Positions 25,093-37,250 of a stretch of DNA of 64,000 nucleotides are shown here, piece by piece. The position numbers were made by a program, and so were the translations under genes. Under the pieces are notes generated by a model. The model worked only from the letters and a program-made list of their open reading frames with translations. It had not been told where the DNA came from and did not search any database. This DNA comes from Diogma glabrata (taxonomy: Eukaryota > Arthropoda > Insecta > Diptera > Cylindrotomidae): positions 234,779,736-234,843,735 of the forward strand of contig OY856186.1 in NCBI GenBank assembly GCA_963693315.1, in the 5' to 3' direction. Within the stretch, counting starts at the first letter, position 1. Each line of letters opens with the position of its first letter.

Positions 25093-27230
25093 GCATTATT
25101 ATTAATAAGCTATATTGGGTCATTGTTGCCGCAAGTAATTTTTAATTCATTTAAATTTGCTGAAACTCCTCTCACACGAAGCCACTAATACGCAAACAGT
25201 CATAAATAAATTTAGTGCGACCGTAAGATTCGGAAGAAATTCTGAAAAATCCCATTCTACGATGAATTTCAAAAAGTCTAGGTACAACCAGTTAGAAACT
25301 GTAACATTGGCCGCTTTTAAATGCCTCCTCAACCTTGGTATCTCTATGAGGAGTTCTGTTGCCGATACTTCATCATAAAAACTGGTAAATTTTGATACAG
25401 ATAATTTCAACTCTTCACTGTTCGGCAAAAGCTAAGTTGTCTGCACAACCTCGAACAATGAAGCTAAATCTTGAACTGACTTAAGTCTAGTTCGGAGTTC
25501 AACACTGAATCGGTCAAGACATTCCAACATGTCCTTTTTAAGTTGAGCTCTCAGTGTCAGTCCAACATCAGGGGCAAACTCACCAGCCATTCGTTTTTTA
25601 CGTTTTTACAACGAATTCGGCTTTCCATTGGAATGTCATAGTCCTCCGATTTTTTCGCAGCAAGAATTATTGCCTCTTCTACAATGTGACTTTGTTACGA
25701 ATTGACTCTATTTTTGTAACTAAGTGATCAATATTCAAGCCCTTGCTTTGCAATCCAATCTGAGCACAGATATTATTTCCCTTAGAATATCATTCCAAAA
25801 CAAAAGATAGCAAAGAAACGTAAAATCACATGCTGCATGGATAAGGTTCTGTGCAGCGCCTTTAGTGTCTACATTTTCTTGTTGATCACTTAACTTTTCA
25901 TTTACAGCCACAATCCCATCAAAATTTTCGGCCAATACTTTTACTGCAGCATAATAAGGACTCCAATGCGTTGTTAAGGGTCTTTTAACAGTTGCTAGGT
26001 TGTGTTTAACTATAGCACTTCCCAGCGGCTAGTCGAAGCAAAAAAACATGTAAAAATGGCTTCCACTGTTCCGGAAAACGTTACACAAGCTACATTTTGT
26101 AGGCCACATAAATTAATTGAATGATCTATGCAGCGGACAAAAATTGCTTTGTTATTTTTTGCTTTAATAATAGCTTGCACTCCTCCATGTATACCACTCA
26201 TAACAGCTGCATTATCATAACCTTGGGAACGACAATTCATAACATCTATACCGTCATTTTCAAGATTTTTACTCGGAAAAAAACATGTCCTATTTCCAAT
26301 CGAAATGCAGTTGTCTCAACCTCACCGTGCGCGCAGATATGGCGAATCGAACTACGAAATTGCTTCAACAACTGTACAATTATAAGCCGAAAATCACATG
26401 AAATATTTATGTGAAAATATAATATAGTTCAATTAATCTCAAATACTTTAATTTTAAAATGAAAAATTCATGATATAAGGCCAAAGAAATATGTTTTCAG
26501 GGAAATAGTTATTAACTTTATTCAACACTTTATATTTTAAATAAAACTCATTCTGTTGTCAGCAGCCAAATTCTGTAATTGTGAAGCGGTGAAGTGATAA
26601 GTTTTTTAATGAAAAGAAACGAAGAAATTTTTATCACTTCACCGCTTCACAATTACAGAATTTGGCTGCAGGACAATACTACTGAGTACTAAGTTGTTGA
26701 AATTGTTTGTAAATATCTTTTCTTTGCATGAATAATAAACTACCAACTTTGATCTGAGGTTGTCATTACTTAAATTTTTTTTCAGTGTAAGAATTCCATG
26801 TAAAGGAAAAAATTCAAGGAAGGCTTCCTTGATTTCCACTTTTCTACCATCAATTTTCACATAACGAATCACATCTAACTTTTGATCAATATGTGAAATG
26901 TCAGGTGCAAACATAATTCCAAAATAATTAACCGATTTAATTTCATTGACAAGCTTACACTTTACGTGGTTCGCTAAAACATTTATGAACTCATTTTGTA
27001 TATCTGGTGACAAATATGGTGGTGATTTACCATGCTCCAAATTCAAAATGTGTTCTTTTAACACTACATCATACTTTGACAATAGATTGACTAGTTCTAA
27101 AAAATTGCCTTTATTTGAAGAACTTTGTCCTTCATCATGTCACCGAAATGCTAGGTTTTGTTTAGATAAAAACAAAGTTATATCCAATAATCTGGATAAA
27201 AGATGTTTCCACTTCTGTTTTTCATTATAT
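25093..27230 (-). pseudogene. hAT transposase, catalytic and C-terminal part
   Basis: This continues the zinc-finger part from the other side of the inserted element. In order: WKHLLSRLLDITLFLSKQNL (about 27,200), a helical region; SPDIQNEFINVLANHV and FAPDISHIDQ (about 26,930), carrying the first catalytic Asp; GYDNAAVMSGIHGG (about 26,210), carrying the second; and VASCERSFSKFK (about 25,160), the C-terminal hAT dimerisation motif, continuing through two stops as IKNYLRQQ. Several frameshifts and stops, plus a 106-bp MITE at 26,563-26,668, break the frame. Non-functional. Confidence 0.8.
26563..26668. mobile_element. 106-bp MITE, short copy
   Basis: CAGCCAAATTCTGTAATTGT at the left pairs with the right end over about 45 bases, including GAAGCGGTGAAGTGATAA. 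It is an internally deleted relative of 34,881-35,370 and sits in the hAT transposase gene. Confidence 0.75.
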
Positions 27231-27984
27231 GGGCTATTATTTTGAAAACGTACATCGAAAACAAAACAACTATTTTTTAAAAATCTGAAATTTTGATATT
27301 TTGTTGGTATTGACGAAAGGAAAAAAGCAATTTCTGCTTTTATTTTTTGAGTACTCTGAATCGGAGTGTTTTGTGAATAGGTGCCAAAAATTTCATCCGA
27401 CTTACGTATGTTTTTGCAAGTAAAAAGGAAAATAATTGAATAATTGAAATAAGTAAGTTTAAAATTAATAACTTTTCTCTTTTCCGCTAGGCGGCGCGTA
27501 AAACCTTGGTTTACTTCAAAGCGCATATCTCAAAAAGTAGCTCTTTTTTTTTGTTTTTCACAAATTTTAAAGTAAACATATGCAGCTATGAAATTGAGGA
27601 ATAAAAAGTCAGCAATTCAATATGGATTTTTTCTTACGATTTTTTAAAGTTTGGTATATGAAAAATTCACATGTGTTTTTTTATTAAGTTAATAATCCTG
27701 TACTAAATGTGGATCTAATAAATTTAACATTTCATATTTTAACACCTGCAATAAATTTGAAAGATTGTATGTGTATTTCTGATTGAGAAACAGGTTTTTA
27801 TTCAGAATAAGAATTGGAGATCCCAATGATCGAAGATTTTGTTATAATTTCTAGAGATGTGACGATATTTAGGTAGCAGCTACTTTTTCACTGTTACTCA
27901 AAAGTAGCAATCACTGCCTGTTACTAAATATTTAAAGTAGCAGCTCCTATTATTTTGTTCGCTGTGAATTTTTGAAACTAAAAG

Positions 27985-28353
27985 TAAAGTAAAGTATTTT
28001 AAAGTAAAAATACAACAAGAACAGGAAAATAAAATCACTTTGATTTCTAAAAGTAACAGTTCCTATTATTTGGTCGCTGTGATTCAGACTGCTACTTTAG
28101 TATTTTTTTCTTTTAAAATAAAAATACGAACAAGAAAAGAACAGGAAAATAAAATCACTGTGATTTCTAAAAGTAACAGTTCCTATTATTTGGTCGCTGT
28201 GATTTAGACTGCTACCTGCTACTTTAGTATTTTTTTCTTTTAAAATAAAAATACGAATAAGAAAAGAACAGAAAAATAAAATCACTGTGATTTCTAAAAG
28301 TAACAGTTCCTATTATTTGGTCGCTGTGATTTAGACTGCTACCTGCTACTTTA
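27985..28353. repeat. About 120-bp tandem repeat inside the hAT-like element
   Basis: Three units start near 28,020, 28,141 and 28,268, each with GGAAAATAAAATCACTGTGA then AGTAACAGTTCCTATTATTT. A partial fourth follows the inserted element at 28,906-28,980. Confidence 0.85.
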
Positions 28354-28905
28354 AAGCCATGCCACATGCAAAATATAAACGAACGAATTCGGAAGATTTA
28401 AGTAAAATGTGCCACATGAACAAAAAATTTATCGGCGATATTTACAACAACAACACTAAAACTGACAGTTTGCAAAATAAAATATGAATTGTTATATTGA
28501 ATTTGAAATGATTCCTAAAACTTTAATTTAAAACAAACTCAACGTAAATTATAAACAATCACAAAAACATAAACTTTCAAAATGAAAAATACCACGATGT
28601 TAAATCCGAACGATAAAAAAAATCGGTCATAATTCTACAAAAATCGTTCAAAATTCTCCAATAAATCAGTGGAGATTTATGAACGATTTTTTTATTTCTA
28701 TCGGCGGTAGAAATCGTGCAAAATTATTTTTGGACAAATTATCAATTAAAATTAATTTAATAATAAGCTTTGTTTATTTTAATCGATAGATATTCTAATT
28801 TACCATTCATTTGGCATAATATCTAAATAAAGCAAGTTTTCGTTTAATCAAAAATTAGAAAATCGTTGCTAGCCATCCGGCAAAAATTTTTGTCATGTGG
28901 CAACG
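28354..28905. mobile_element. 552-bp TIR element (TSD ACTTTA)
   Basis: It interrupts the tandem repeat. The ends are related (AAGCCATGCCACATG against TCGTTGCCACATG), and ACTTTA flanks both sides (28,348-28,353 and 28,906-28,911). No frame. It is the innermost member of the nest. Confidence 0.65.
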
Positions 28906-29968
28906 ACTTTAGTATTTTTTTCTTTTAAAATAAAAATACGAACAAGGAACAGGAAAATAAAAAAATCGCTGTGATTTCTTTGATATCACTAAAAACATTG
29001 ATATTTAAGTAGCAGTGATTTTTTGTTTTTGTTCGTATTTTTTTATTTGAAAGGAAAAAATTGCATTTGAATTAGTTTATATTTGAATTAATAGAATAAT
29101 CAAATTAAAAATACATTGAATGAACTTTATTTTCTTTAAAGATATTTAATACATACAAAAACGTTATTTGATAATACCCGTGTTCCTTTTAGGTAAACTT
29201 GCTACCCGAACCGAATTTTAAATGGAACGACTTAAATGTGAGGTGTATTAGATTTTTGATCTACTACAACTCAAATTCTTTCTTACCACACGTTTCCGAC
29301 ATTTTTTTTTTGACAATAAATTGTTTTAACTTTTTTGAAAAACAATATTGCTAAACAACGTAAAAGAAAATTATTAGTTTGACAAAATTTTAAGTTTAAA
29401 TTTTATTTTGAATTTGTTAAATTTAAGAAAATTAATTAAATATTAAAAAATTTCTGAAAATTAAAATTATGATTCATGCAAAATATAAACAATTAAAGAA
29501 AGCTGGACACAAATATGACATTTAGGCTAGAAATTCTAAATTTGTATAAGCATTTGGGCAAACATATTTGAAATTATTCTCTAAACTGACAAAAACTCTG
29601 GCGGTGAATAGAAACGTAAGTTTGTCACGTAGCTTTACCATCATTTGATATGGTTAACTTGAAAACGAAATTTAGTACAAAAGTAAAGGAAAATGTGATA
29701 AATGGAACACACTTAATATTACATACTTGACTTTGGACTTTTTTCTTTATTTTTTAAAAATCACACCTGTTACTAAAGTCGCTGTTATTTTTCACAGTGA
29801 TTTGAAAGTAGCAGTAACAGTTTGTAACAGTGACTGAAAAGTAGCAGTTTTGCCCATCTCTAATAATTTCAACATCACCAACACTAACATTAGAAAAAAA
29901 CATTAAAAAAATAGTTTTTCTATAAACATTATAATTTAATCAATAGTATAAACAAATACATTAAAAAA

Positions 29969-31940
29969 TTAATTTATATATTTTTTTGCCTTTAAATTGA
30001 AATATTTATGATCATCAGAAAAAGAAAACATTTTGGCAATTATTTTATCGGGTGTAGTGTTATGCGGTAAAAAACAGTGGAATCCTTGAGTTCCACTTAC
30101 AGTTTTAATGTCCGAAAAGTAAGAAATTGTTCCTGTAGTTCGATATCTTCTGAAGACACATATGAAAACTTCATAACGTGGTTTTTTTTCGACCAAATTT
30201 CCGCCCATTCAAACAATTCCCTTGCTGTTGATATTTTTTCTCCTCTAAGCGAAGCTCTCCGGGCTTCTCTTTTAAGTGTTCCTCCAATCCCATCAGATGG
30301 ACCCTTTCCATGGGCAGTTGCAAAGAAATGCCATTCTGCAGATATTTTAAAATCATCAATATGTTTGCAGAGATTTATGAAATTCTTCTTATTTTTTTAT
30401 ATTGAGCTGCTGAACCATCAGTAAAATATAAAATTTTTTTGATACTTGGATATATTTCTTGCTGTTTTTCAATGAATTCAATACACCTTTCCTGGTATTT
30501 ATGAACTGCAACTGTGTTATGCATTAAATGATCAGATATAATGACAAAAGATAAGACCTCTAGTTTATCATTACATGATTTGTAGTAAACTACGATTGGG
30601 TGGATTGTGGCTTGAACTTTATTGAAATGTGCAGCTTGTATCTCATTCTGCGTTATCATTGAGTAGTTTTCTGAAAAATCCATAATAAATACGTATTCGC
30701 CGTGACGTAAGTTTTGTTTCGTATCCTTAAGAAACTTTGATTGCTGCCTTGCGATGAAATCATGAATTTTTAATTTGTTTACCGATGTATGTACTAAATC
30801 TTCTACAAATTCTTCCTTATTTTTTTCCATGCGTTCTAACGAATATCTATCTTGCATTAACCATTTCTCATAATGTATTTCTTCGTAAAATTCAAGAGAT
30901 TCCAAAATTGTTTCTGTGTAAGCTTCCACGATATTTTTACAATCATTGCATATATTTGTTGCACAATCCACTGTATTATTAGAACAGCTCAGTTTCTTAA
31001 GCAGATCTTTTTCATTTTTTACTAAATTTAAGAGCGGCTTACACATTAAACGTACATTTTCATGTATCATGCATATACAGACATTGTGTATTCCGGTAGG
31101 TCCGGCTAAAATACATTCCTTCGGTCGCAACGTAGTGAACTTTGAGAAGCTGATTTTGACATCTTTGTTTTCTTCCAAGAACATTTCGTAGATGTCGGTG
31201 ATTGTCCATAACACCAACCGCTTTAATTTCCTAATTTTTGTTGATCCTTCTGTAAAAGTAACAACATCTTTAAGGCCAGGCATTGTTCTACTAATTTCCT
31301 CTGATAAGAAGTATGTTTGAATTTGTTTTACTATATTATGTGACAAACTGTGCACTTGTTTGCTTTGAGGCCAACTGTAAGGACCTACTGTTTCCAACAG
31401 ATCCATGGCGAATTCTACCAGTCGTCTTGATGCATTAAATTCATCCTTGATACGTTGATTTGACCAAAATTTACGTGGTAGAGTTGTCAACAAAAACACT
31501 TGTTTTGATTTACAGCTGGCATCTTTAAACTCTTTTTTAAGGTTCATAAGCCATGATGTATATTCACATTCCTCGTTTGGTGATAACACTTTAACTGAAT
31601 CTTATGCCGATATCTTATGCCGATATCTTATGCCGATATGCCGATATCTTAACTGAAACTTATTGCCGATGTGACACTTGCAATTTTTTTATAACTTCCT
31701 GTTGTAATATGATTTTGTTTGATAGGAGATTCGGCTAACCTTCCAAGAACATTGTTAATATCTTCTAAAATGTCATTAAGTAGTTCAGGAACTGGTGGAG
31801 ATATAGTATCAACCGAAACTGGTGATGGATCTAAAGATGCTGGAGGTATTTGAATATTTTCGTTCGTTGGAACATTTTCAACATCCTGATTTATAGAAAT
31901 AATTTCACTATCGATAGCTTCCGAACATGAAAGCTGCTGT
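29969..31940 (-). pseudogene. DFSENY/TDG/DGIGG-type transposase
   Basis: The main frame (31,589-30,390, about 400 residues) includes a Cys/His-rich segment (ICMIHENVRLMCKPL, then CATNICNDC), HDFIARQQSKFLKD, VFIMDFSENYSM and ILYFTDGSAAQYK. The frame then slips in a run of seven T (plus strand, about 30,388-30,394) and continues as AEWHFFATAHGKGPSDGIGG, KREARRASL, then slips again near 30,110 and ends IKTVSGTQGFH...KKYIN at 29,969. The Asp of DFSENY, the Asp of FTDG and the Glu of AEWHFF are my candidates for the acidic triad. Upstream, 31,670-31,940 is open and probably an N-terminal exon with an acceptor TTTTCTACAG, but a short tandem repeat disrupts it at 31,606-31,670. Similar uncharacterised proteins are, to my knowledge, repeated in insect and cnidarian genomes. 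Confidence 0.7.
31603..31672. repeat. Short tandem repeat in the transposase gene
   Basis: CTTATGCCGATAT is repeated three to four times. It interrupts the minus-strand frame between the probable N-terminal exon and the main transposase frame. Confidence 0.8.
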
Positions 31941-33054
31941 AGAAAATATTAGTTGCATATGAATTTTTATTCATTTTAATAACAACATTCATTTTAACAA
32001 CAATTGTGCTGTACAAGTTACAGCACAATTTGAAAGGCATTTCTATTATTATCTTTTCTAAACGTTAAGTCTTCTAAATATTTTGGAATATAATTGATTA
32101 TAAGGCAATCCAATCAATATATATATATACCCTTGAAATAGTTTTGACATAGGTAGAATCAGGTAAAATTAGGTAGGTACAATTTAATATATTTTGATTG
32201 GATGCAAGTATAATTTGGTCAAAAACCGTTTGTGGGCGTCATTAGAAATTTTAAATGTTAAAATTATGAGTCTCTAATGAGATTTTAATTAGTAAAAAGG
32301 GGCTGAATAGACATTTTTTAAAATGAATAAACATTTTACACACCCTTTTAATAATTTAAATTCCTTTATTTTACCACTTAACTTAAATTAATTTTTAATA
32401 AGTTTTTAACCATTTAACCGCACAGAAAATGGTTCAAATTTATTGCAGGTGTTAAAATATGAAATGTTAAATTTATTAGATCCACATTTAGTACAGGATT
32501 ATTAACTTAATAAAAAAACACATGTGAATTTTTCAAATACCAAACTTTAAAAAATCGTAAGAAAAAATCCATATTGAATTGCTGACTTTTTATTCCTCAA
32601 TTTCATAGCTGCATATGTTTACTTTAAAATTTGTGAAAAACAAAAAAAAAGCTACTTTTTGAGATATGCACTTTGAAGTAAACCAAGGTTTTACGCGCCG
32701 CCTAGCGGAAAAGAGAAAAGTTATTAATTTTAAACTTACTTATTTCAATTATTCAATTATTTTGCTTTTTACTTGCAAAAATATACGTAAGTCGGATGAA
32801 ATTTGTGGCACCTATTCACAAAACATTGCCACCATTACCAAAACTACGTGAAAAAGCCTCAAAATTCAACCGCGCATAACTCCGATTCAGAGTACTCAAA
32901 AAATAAAAGCAGAAATTGCTTTTTTCCTTTCGTCAATGCCAACAATATATCAAAATTTCAGATTTTTTAAAAATCAACAAAAAAATGTACGTTTTCAAAA
33001 TAATAGCCCATATATTAATTGCAAGGCTGTGTCTCCTATCGTTTTATGAAATTT

Positions 33055-33807
33055 TTACCTCATTTCCAAAGTGTGCCACTTTTCAAAATTCTCCAGATGT
33101 TCATTTGAAGTTTCATGGTCGGTTAGTTTGGGATTTAGTTTCCACCACTTCTGAAATCCAGTCGTAGATTTTGTATTATTACTATTGGTTACAGCTAATA
33201 TACGACAGCAGAAGCAGTACAGGTTATTGTTTAAAGGAGAATAAACCATCCATGACCGCAGAATATTTTCACCATAAGGCATCACTTTATAATACTATTC
33301 TTTAGAAAGATGGCGAACATCACATTTTATGTCCAAGCCGTGTCTAGATACAATAGCAAACGACCCTTCTCTATTTTGAAAATGTTCACTTCCTTTTTTT
33401 ATGATTTCAATGCGAACATTATCAGAGACGAGTATATTCCAATGTGATACATCTCTTAAGTCCTGAAGTGATTCACCCATGCAAATACTGTCTTCGATAG
33501 TAGAAGCATTAGCAGCATTATCACTGTCATTTTCAGTATTTCTTTCTAATTCGTCTTCATCATAGGTTATCATTTTTAATTCTGTATTGTCGCTGTTACT
33601 TTCCGAAGATGAGCCAATATTCTCTGAAACATTCGTTGCATCAACGTGAGAATCAGTTTCTTTTGATGAACCTTGGATATCATCGGGTTTTGTAACATAT
33701 TTATAGATGGATCCAGATATGCTCTGAACTGCATCTATTTTAGCCTGTTTGGTCTTTATCTGCTGGAACCCACTTTTTCTTTAAGAAGTATGAACTCCTC
33801 GTGGCAT
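33055..33807 (-). pseudogene. hAT transposase, N-terminal part (ZMYM1/TTF-type)
   Basis: The frame begins at the ATG at 33,807. Codon 9 is a TAA stop (33,783-33,781), after which the frame is open until near 33,286, a second stop lies around 33,294, and it resumes at 33,285. The first part is acidic and Ser-rich. The second contains a TTF-type zinc finger with VYSPLNNNLYCFCCRIL and an HETSNEHLENF region, typical of hAT proteins related to ZMYM1/zinc-finger 862. A further frameshift after HTLEMR precedes the break at 33,009 caused by the inserted transposon. The protein resumes at 27,230. Confidence 0.8.
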
Positions 33808-34880
33808 GTTTATTTTTTGGGATATTTGCTAAACGAAATCTAAAAAAATATTTTTAATTATAGTAGGCATCAGCAAAGCATTAATTCTAAATATATTTGT
33901 AGGATACATATATGTCTAGTTCATAATAAGTACACTACGTGTTAACGACTAAATACACCGCCAAGAAAATTAATTTACATATTTAAATTTCCTTGTAGCA
34001 ACTTATATTAAATAATATTTGATAAAATGGAATATACAAATCATATGCCTAATATTATAAGGAACTATTTAAAAAAATAATAAGTATAAAATCCTAAAAG
34101 ATATTTTATATAAAGAATTGAAACCAAAATTAAATATCCAATTAAAATTATGCTCAATAATTTACAAAATTAAATGTGATTTTTGTGAAAAATTTTACAT
34201 CGGGAAAACCGGAAAATGTTTTAATTACTGATTTAAGGAATACCTTCTTAAGCAGAAAAATAAACAAAATTTCAAGTCTGTTTTTGCAAACCATTTACAT
34301 AGTTAATAACAATAGCTACACCACTTTTAAAAAAAATTTGAATGCTTTACATTTATGTAGCCAAGGATCTCTAAAAGAATCACTTGATGAGTTTGAACTT
34401 TACAAGGGATTTAAAATCCAACAAAATGTAATTTTAAATGATAAACTTTCATTTAATTCAAATATATGAATATATAAAACTGAAAACAAACAGTATGAGT
34501 ATGTATCTACCTTTACAAATTTGCAAAACTGCAGTAATTGCATAACTGCCATTTTATTCCACAGTAATTATTTTTGTGTCCATTGAAAAACGATCTATTC
34601 CAATTTATTCCTTGAGTTTCAAGATAAAGGAAAAAAAATTAATTTGAGATCATTTACAAACACGGTGATTTGATTGTTTATTAGTTTCCTTAGGTGTTTG
34701 CAATTTAATTGTTTGAAATGTAAAACATATATTAGGTAGTGAAGTTAAGCTGATATTTTAGAAATAATTTTAGGATAGAGACATTGTAACTCAAGGGTCA
34801 CCCTATCGACAAGGGGTGCCACATTATCGACGTAAATCACTTTTCCTATACATTATTCAGCATATGTGTTTTCAGACCTA
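33808..34880. other. hAT 5' region, non-coding
   Basis: AT-rich sequence between the transposase start and the right-hand MITE, presumably promoter and subterminal sequence of the hAT element. The 97-residue frame at 34,176-34,469 has no recognisable motif. Confidence 0.4.
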
Positions 34881-35370
34881 CAGCCAAATTCTGTAACTGT
34901 GAAGTGGTGAAGCGATAAGTTTTTTATCACTTCACCGCAAAAATATCTAAATGAGTGAAGTTTTAAAACTATAAAGTCAACATAGACTTTTTGTTTGGCA
35001 ATAAAATGAAACCGTTTCTTTTGTTGTTATTGACATTATGTCAAAAAACACCAAAACGTCAATGTGATTTGATTTTTTTAAATTGCATATCTAAATTAAA
35101 CCCCGATTTGTTTTTCAAATTTAATTTCTAAAACATTTATATATACTAAAATTTTTAAAAATTTACTTTCAAATTCAGTTTGAAGTTAAAATTAACATTT
35201 AATGTTATGTATTTTTTTACGTATGACAGTGCACCGCTTGCTATTAGATTTTTTAACACTCACATCGCAAATAGAATCGCAAAAAGGTAAAATGATAAAA
35301 AATTAATGATAAAATCGAAATGAAAAATTTTTTAACACTTCACCACTTCACAGTTACAGAATTTGGCTGC
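34881..35370. mobile_element. 490-bp MITE, long copy
   Basis: CAGCCAAATTCTGTAACTGT pairs with ACAGTTACAGAATTTGGCTG, and GAAGTGGTGAAGCG pairs with CACTTCACCACTTC. Same family as 26,563-26,668. It lies in the hAT element upstream of its transposase. No clear TSD. Confidence 0.7.
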
Positions 35371-35796
35371 TGGTCGTTAAAGAATAATTCTTGCATACTA
35401 AGTAATATACCATAAAAAAAAGTCAATATGGTATTTATAGGAATATTCAAAGCTATTAAGTAATTGTGGTGATGGGATTCAATGCTCATGTTGATTCGAA
35501 TAATATTGTTAAAATTTTATTTCACGTAATAACTAAAAAATTTTAAAAAGTAGAATAGATTCTTTTTGAACCAATAACACATTTATAGGACACATTTATA
35601 AGTTATCACAATTTATAAATTAAAATTATATGGATAACCTGACTAAAATGGTTTCTAAGTGTTTTATCGTTAAAAACATTGTGTGGTTTGTTTATGTTTT
35701 TTACGGTCGGGTGTCACCCCAAAACGGGTGACACTCGGGGCGGACCACCCCCTCGCCCCCTCGCCCCCCCCCCCTAGCTACGCCACTGTATATGAC

Positions 35797-36165
35797 TAAT
35801 ATATGACCCAGATCATATATAAGATGTGACTTAGCGTGATGTCATATTGATGTCACAATGACGTAAATGTGTTTTCTGGGAACAAACATATTTAGTTAAA
35901 ACATTCCGAAGTACTTTTGACACTCCTCCGGTAAGCCGTATTAAATGAGAATTGTTAATTTAATTTAAAAACAGAAAAAAAGTTTAATGCTGACAAGTTC
36001 TTTTATGGCTCGTGCCATCGATTTTGTTTTCAGTTGGAAGGCGGTTCCTTTTGAATTCCTGAGTTAGTGAGTTGGGATTAATTTAGCCGAGATTGAGTTT
36101 TTTGTTCGGAATATTGAGTGAGGCAGTAGAGTTGGAGTTGTGAGTTGAGAGTTATTAAGTTTAAC
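35797..36165. other. Right flank of the hAT element
   Basis: The first 80 bases continue the TGACAT-rich repeat interrupted by the hAT. The rest, with GAGTTGGGA/TTGAGTG motifs, is unassigned. Confidence 0.4.
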
Positions 36166-36169
36166 AAAA

Positions 36170-36730
36170 GAAAAAATATATAAAAAGATAATTCGTGTAT
36201 CGAAATTTGAATATCTATTGATTGTTATATAAACACATTCCAACTTTGGGATTCAAAGGATTTCACCTACCTCCTTATAAGAGTAGACTGTTGCTTTTGA
36301 ATATGATTTCTTTAGAGGACCGTCGTAAATTATCATCAACTCTCTTTGGCTTTGATCTGTTAACAAACAATATTCAATGTATTGATATGTGCAATGCACT
36401 AGTATTGAATGAAAATATTTATGGCTTAAGATCTCGTCGTCTGTTAGTTGAACGCATTTCCAATACTGATTATGAGTATTTCGATCCTATTAGTGAATGT
36501 ACTCGTAATTTGAACAAACGTTGTCATCTTTAAACTACTAATATGAGCAGGACATGTTTTAAAAATAGTTTATTAAGAATTTTTAAAACATTGCATACCG
36601 TTTGATTCTTTTCTTTTTCTGTTGTTATTTTTTAATATGTATTACAATTTTAGATTTATTTTAGTTATTAAGTGTTAGATTTAAGTAATTTCTTTGTACT
36701 GTCTTAATTTGACTAAATAAATAAATATGA
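36170..36730 (+). pseudogene. 5'-truncated non-LTR retrotransposon C-terminus with 3' tail
   Basis: The frame contains PPYKSRLLLLNMISLEDRRK and LFGFDLLTNNIQCIDMCN, followed by YGLRSRRLLVERISN and a terminal YFDPISECTRNLNK. This is the conserved region downstream of the RT in CR1/Jockey-type proteins. The stop near 36,533 is followed by about 180 bases of 3' UTR ending in a (TAAA)n tail, so this is a typical 5'-truncated insertion. An upstream stop separates it from FVYRNLNIY, which belongs to the same domain. Confidence 0.7.
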
Positions 36731-36934
36731 GTACTCTTGTTTTAGAGTAAAATTCGAAATAGAACTGTTGCTATACAAACCGATAGATGTAAGATGATTC
36801 ATACGCCTCAAAAAGAAAAATCGAAAGAGCTGTTTTCGTTTTTATCGGCAAAAAACGAAACCAATTCATTTTTATTTAAAAACTGCAAATGAAACGAAAG
36901 CGAACGGCTCATTGTTTTCTAGCATCCTTTAAAG

Positions 36935-37250
36935 GGTCGACGATTTATCCGATCCGATAGGAATTTGACGACGGAAAAGATAGGCTACGATTGGTGCTAA
37001 ACGCGGAATCTACTATAGAAATCGTTACGCTACAAAAACTTGTTCTGTTTCACCAAAAAACTTTTAATCGTGAATTTCAGATTAAAAACGATTAACCTCG
37101 ATAGAAATTCTATCGTAAAAACACATTCAAACCGAAAACTGACAAATCCTATAGGTAAAGATTACGAGTCTACGCGTTTAAAACGATAGAAACGGATAGA
37201 AAACTATGGAATTTTTTTTCAAGGCATATTTTGAATCGTTTTCTATTGTA
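36935..37250 (-). repeat. CGATAG-rich dispersed repeat, copy 1
   Basis: The reverse complement of this stretch matches 40,080-40,380 in order: CTATCCGTTTCTATCGTTTT, TTTTCGGTTTGAATG, ACGATAGAATTTCTATCG, CACCAATCGTAGC. A fragment is also at 21,490-21,545. No frame and no clear ends. Confidence 0.65.

Larger units (their letters stand above)
27852..29862. mobile_element. 2.0-kb hAT-like non-autonomous element (TSD ATAATTTC)
   Basis: Ends TAGAGATG... and ...CCCATCTCTA are hAT-like, with a perfect 8-bp TSD ATAATTTC (27,844-27,851 and 29,863-29,870). Many GTAGCAG and CACTGTTAC motifs pair across the element. No transposase frame is present. It sits in the 3' region of the 5.8-kb transposon and itself contains the 552-bp element at 28,354-28,905. 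Confidence 0.85.
27231..33009 (-). mobile_element. 5.8-kb DNA transposon with about 550-bp inverted ends (TSD ATAT)
   Basis: The termini start GGGCTATTATTTTGAAAACG. The left arm spans 27,231-27,764 and the right arm 32,436-33,009; they are reverse complements, the right arm having about 45 extra bases. ATAT flanks both sides (27,227-27,230 and 33,010-33,013). Removing the element and one ATAT joins the surrounding hAT reading frame without a shift, which supports these ends. It encodes a transposase on the minus strand with DFSENY, FTDG and AEWHFF...DGIGG motifs. A 4-bp TSD is compatible with Sola-type elements, but the superfamily is not settled. Confidence 0.85.
24965..35788 (-). mobile_element. 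hAT transposon, 10.8 kb with nested insertions (TSD TATATGAC)
   Basis: The ends are CAGTGGCGTAGCTAG and CTAGCTACGCCACTG, a common hAT terminus, with a perfect 8-bp TSD TATATGAC (24,957-24,964 and 35,789-35,796). The element carries a minus-strand transposase gene disrupted by a 5.8-kb transposon (27,231-33,009) and two copies of a small MITE (26,563-26,668 and 34,881-35,370). Without these its length would be about 4.4 kb, normal for an autonomous hAT. Confidence 0.9.

Noticed and set aside
30077..30424. 115-residue plus-strand frame
   Set aside because: It is antisense to the C-terminal part of the DGIGG-type transposase.
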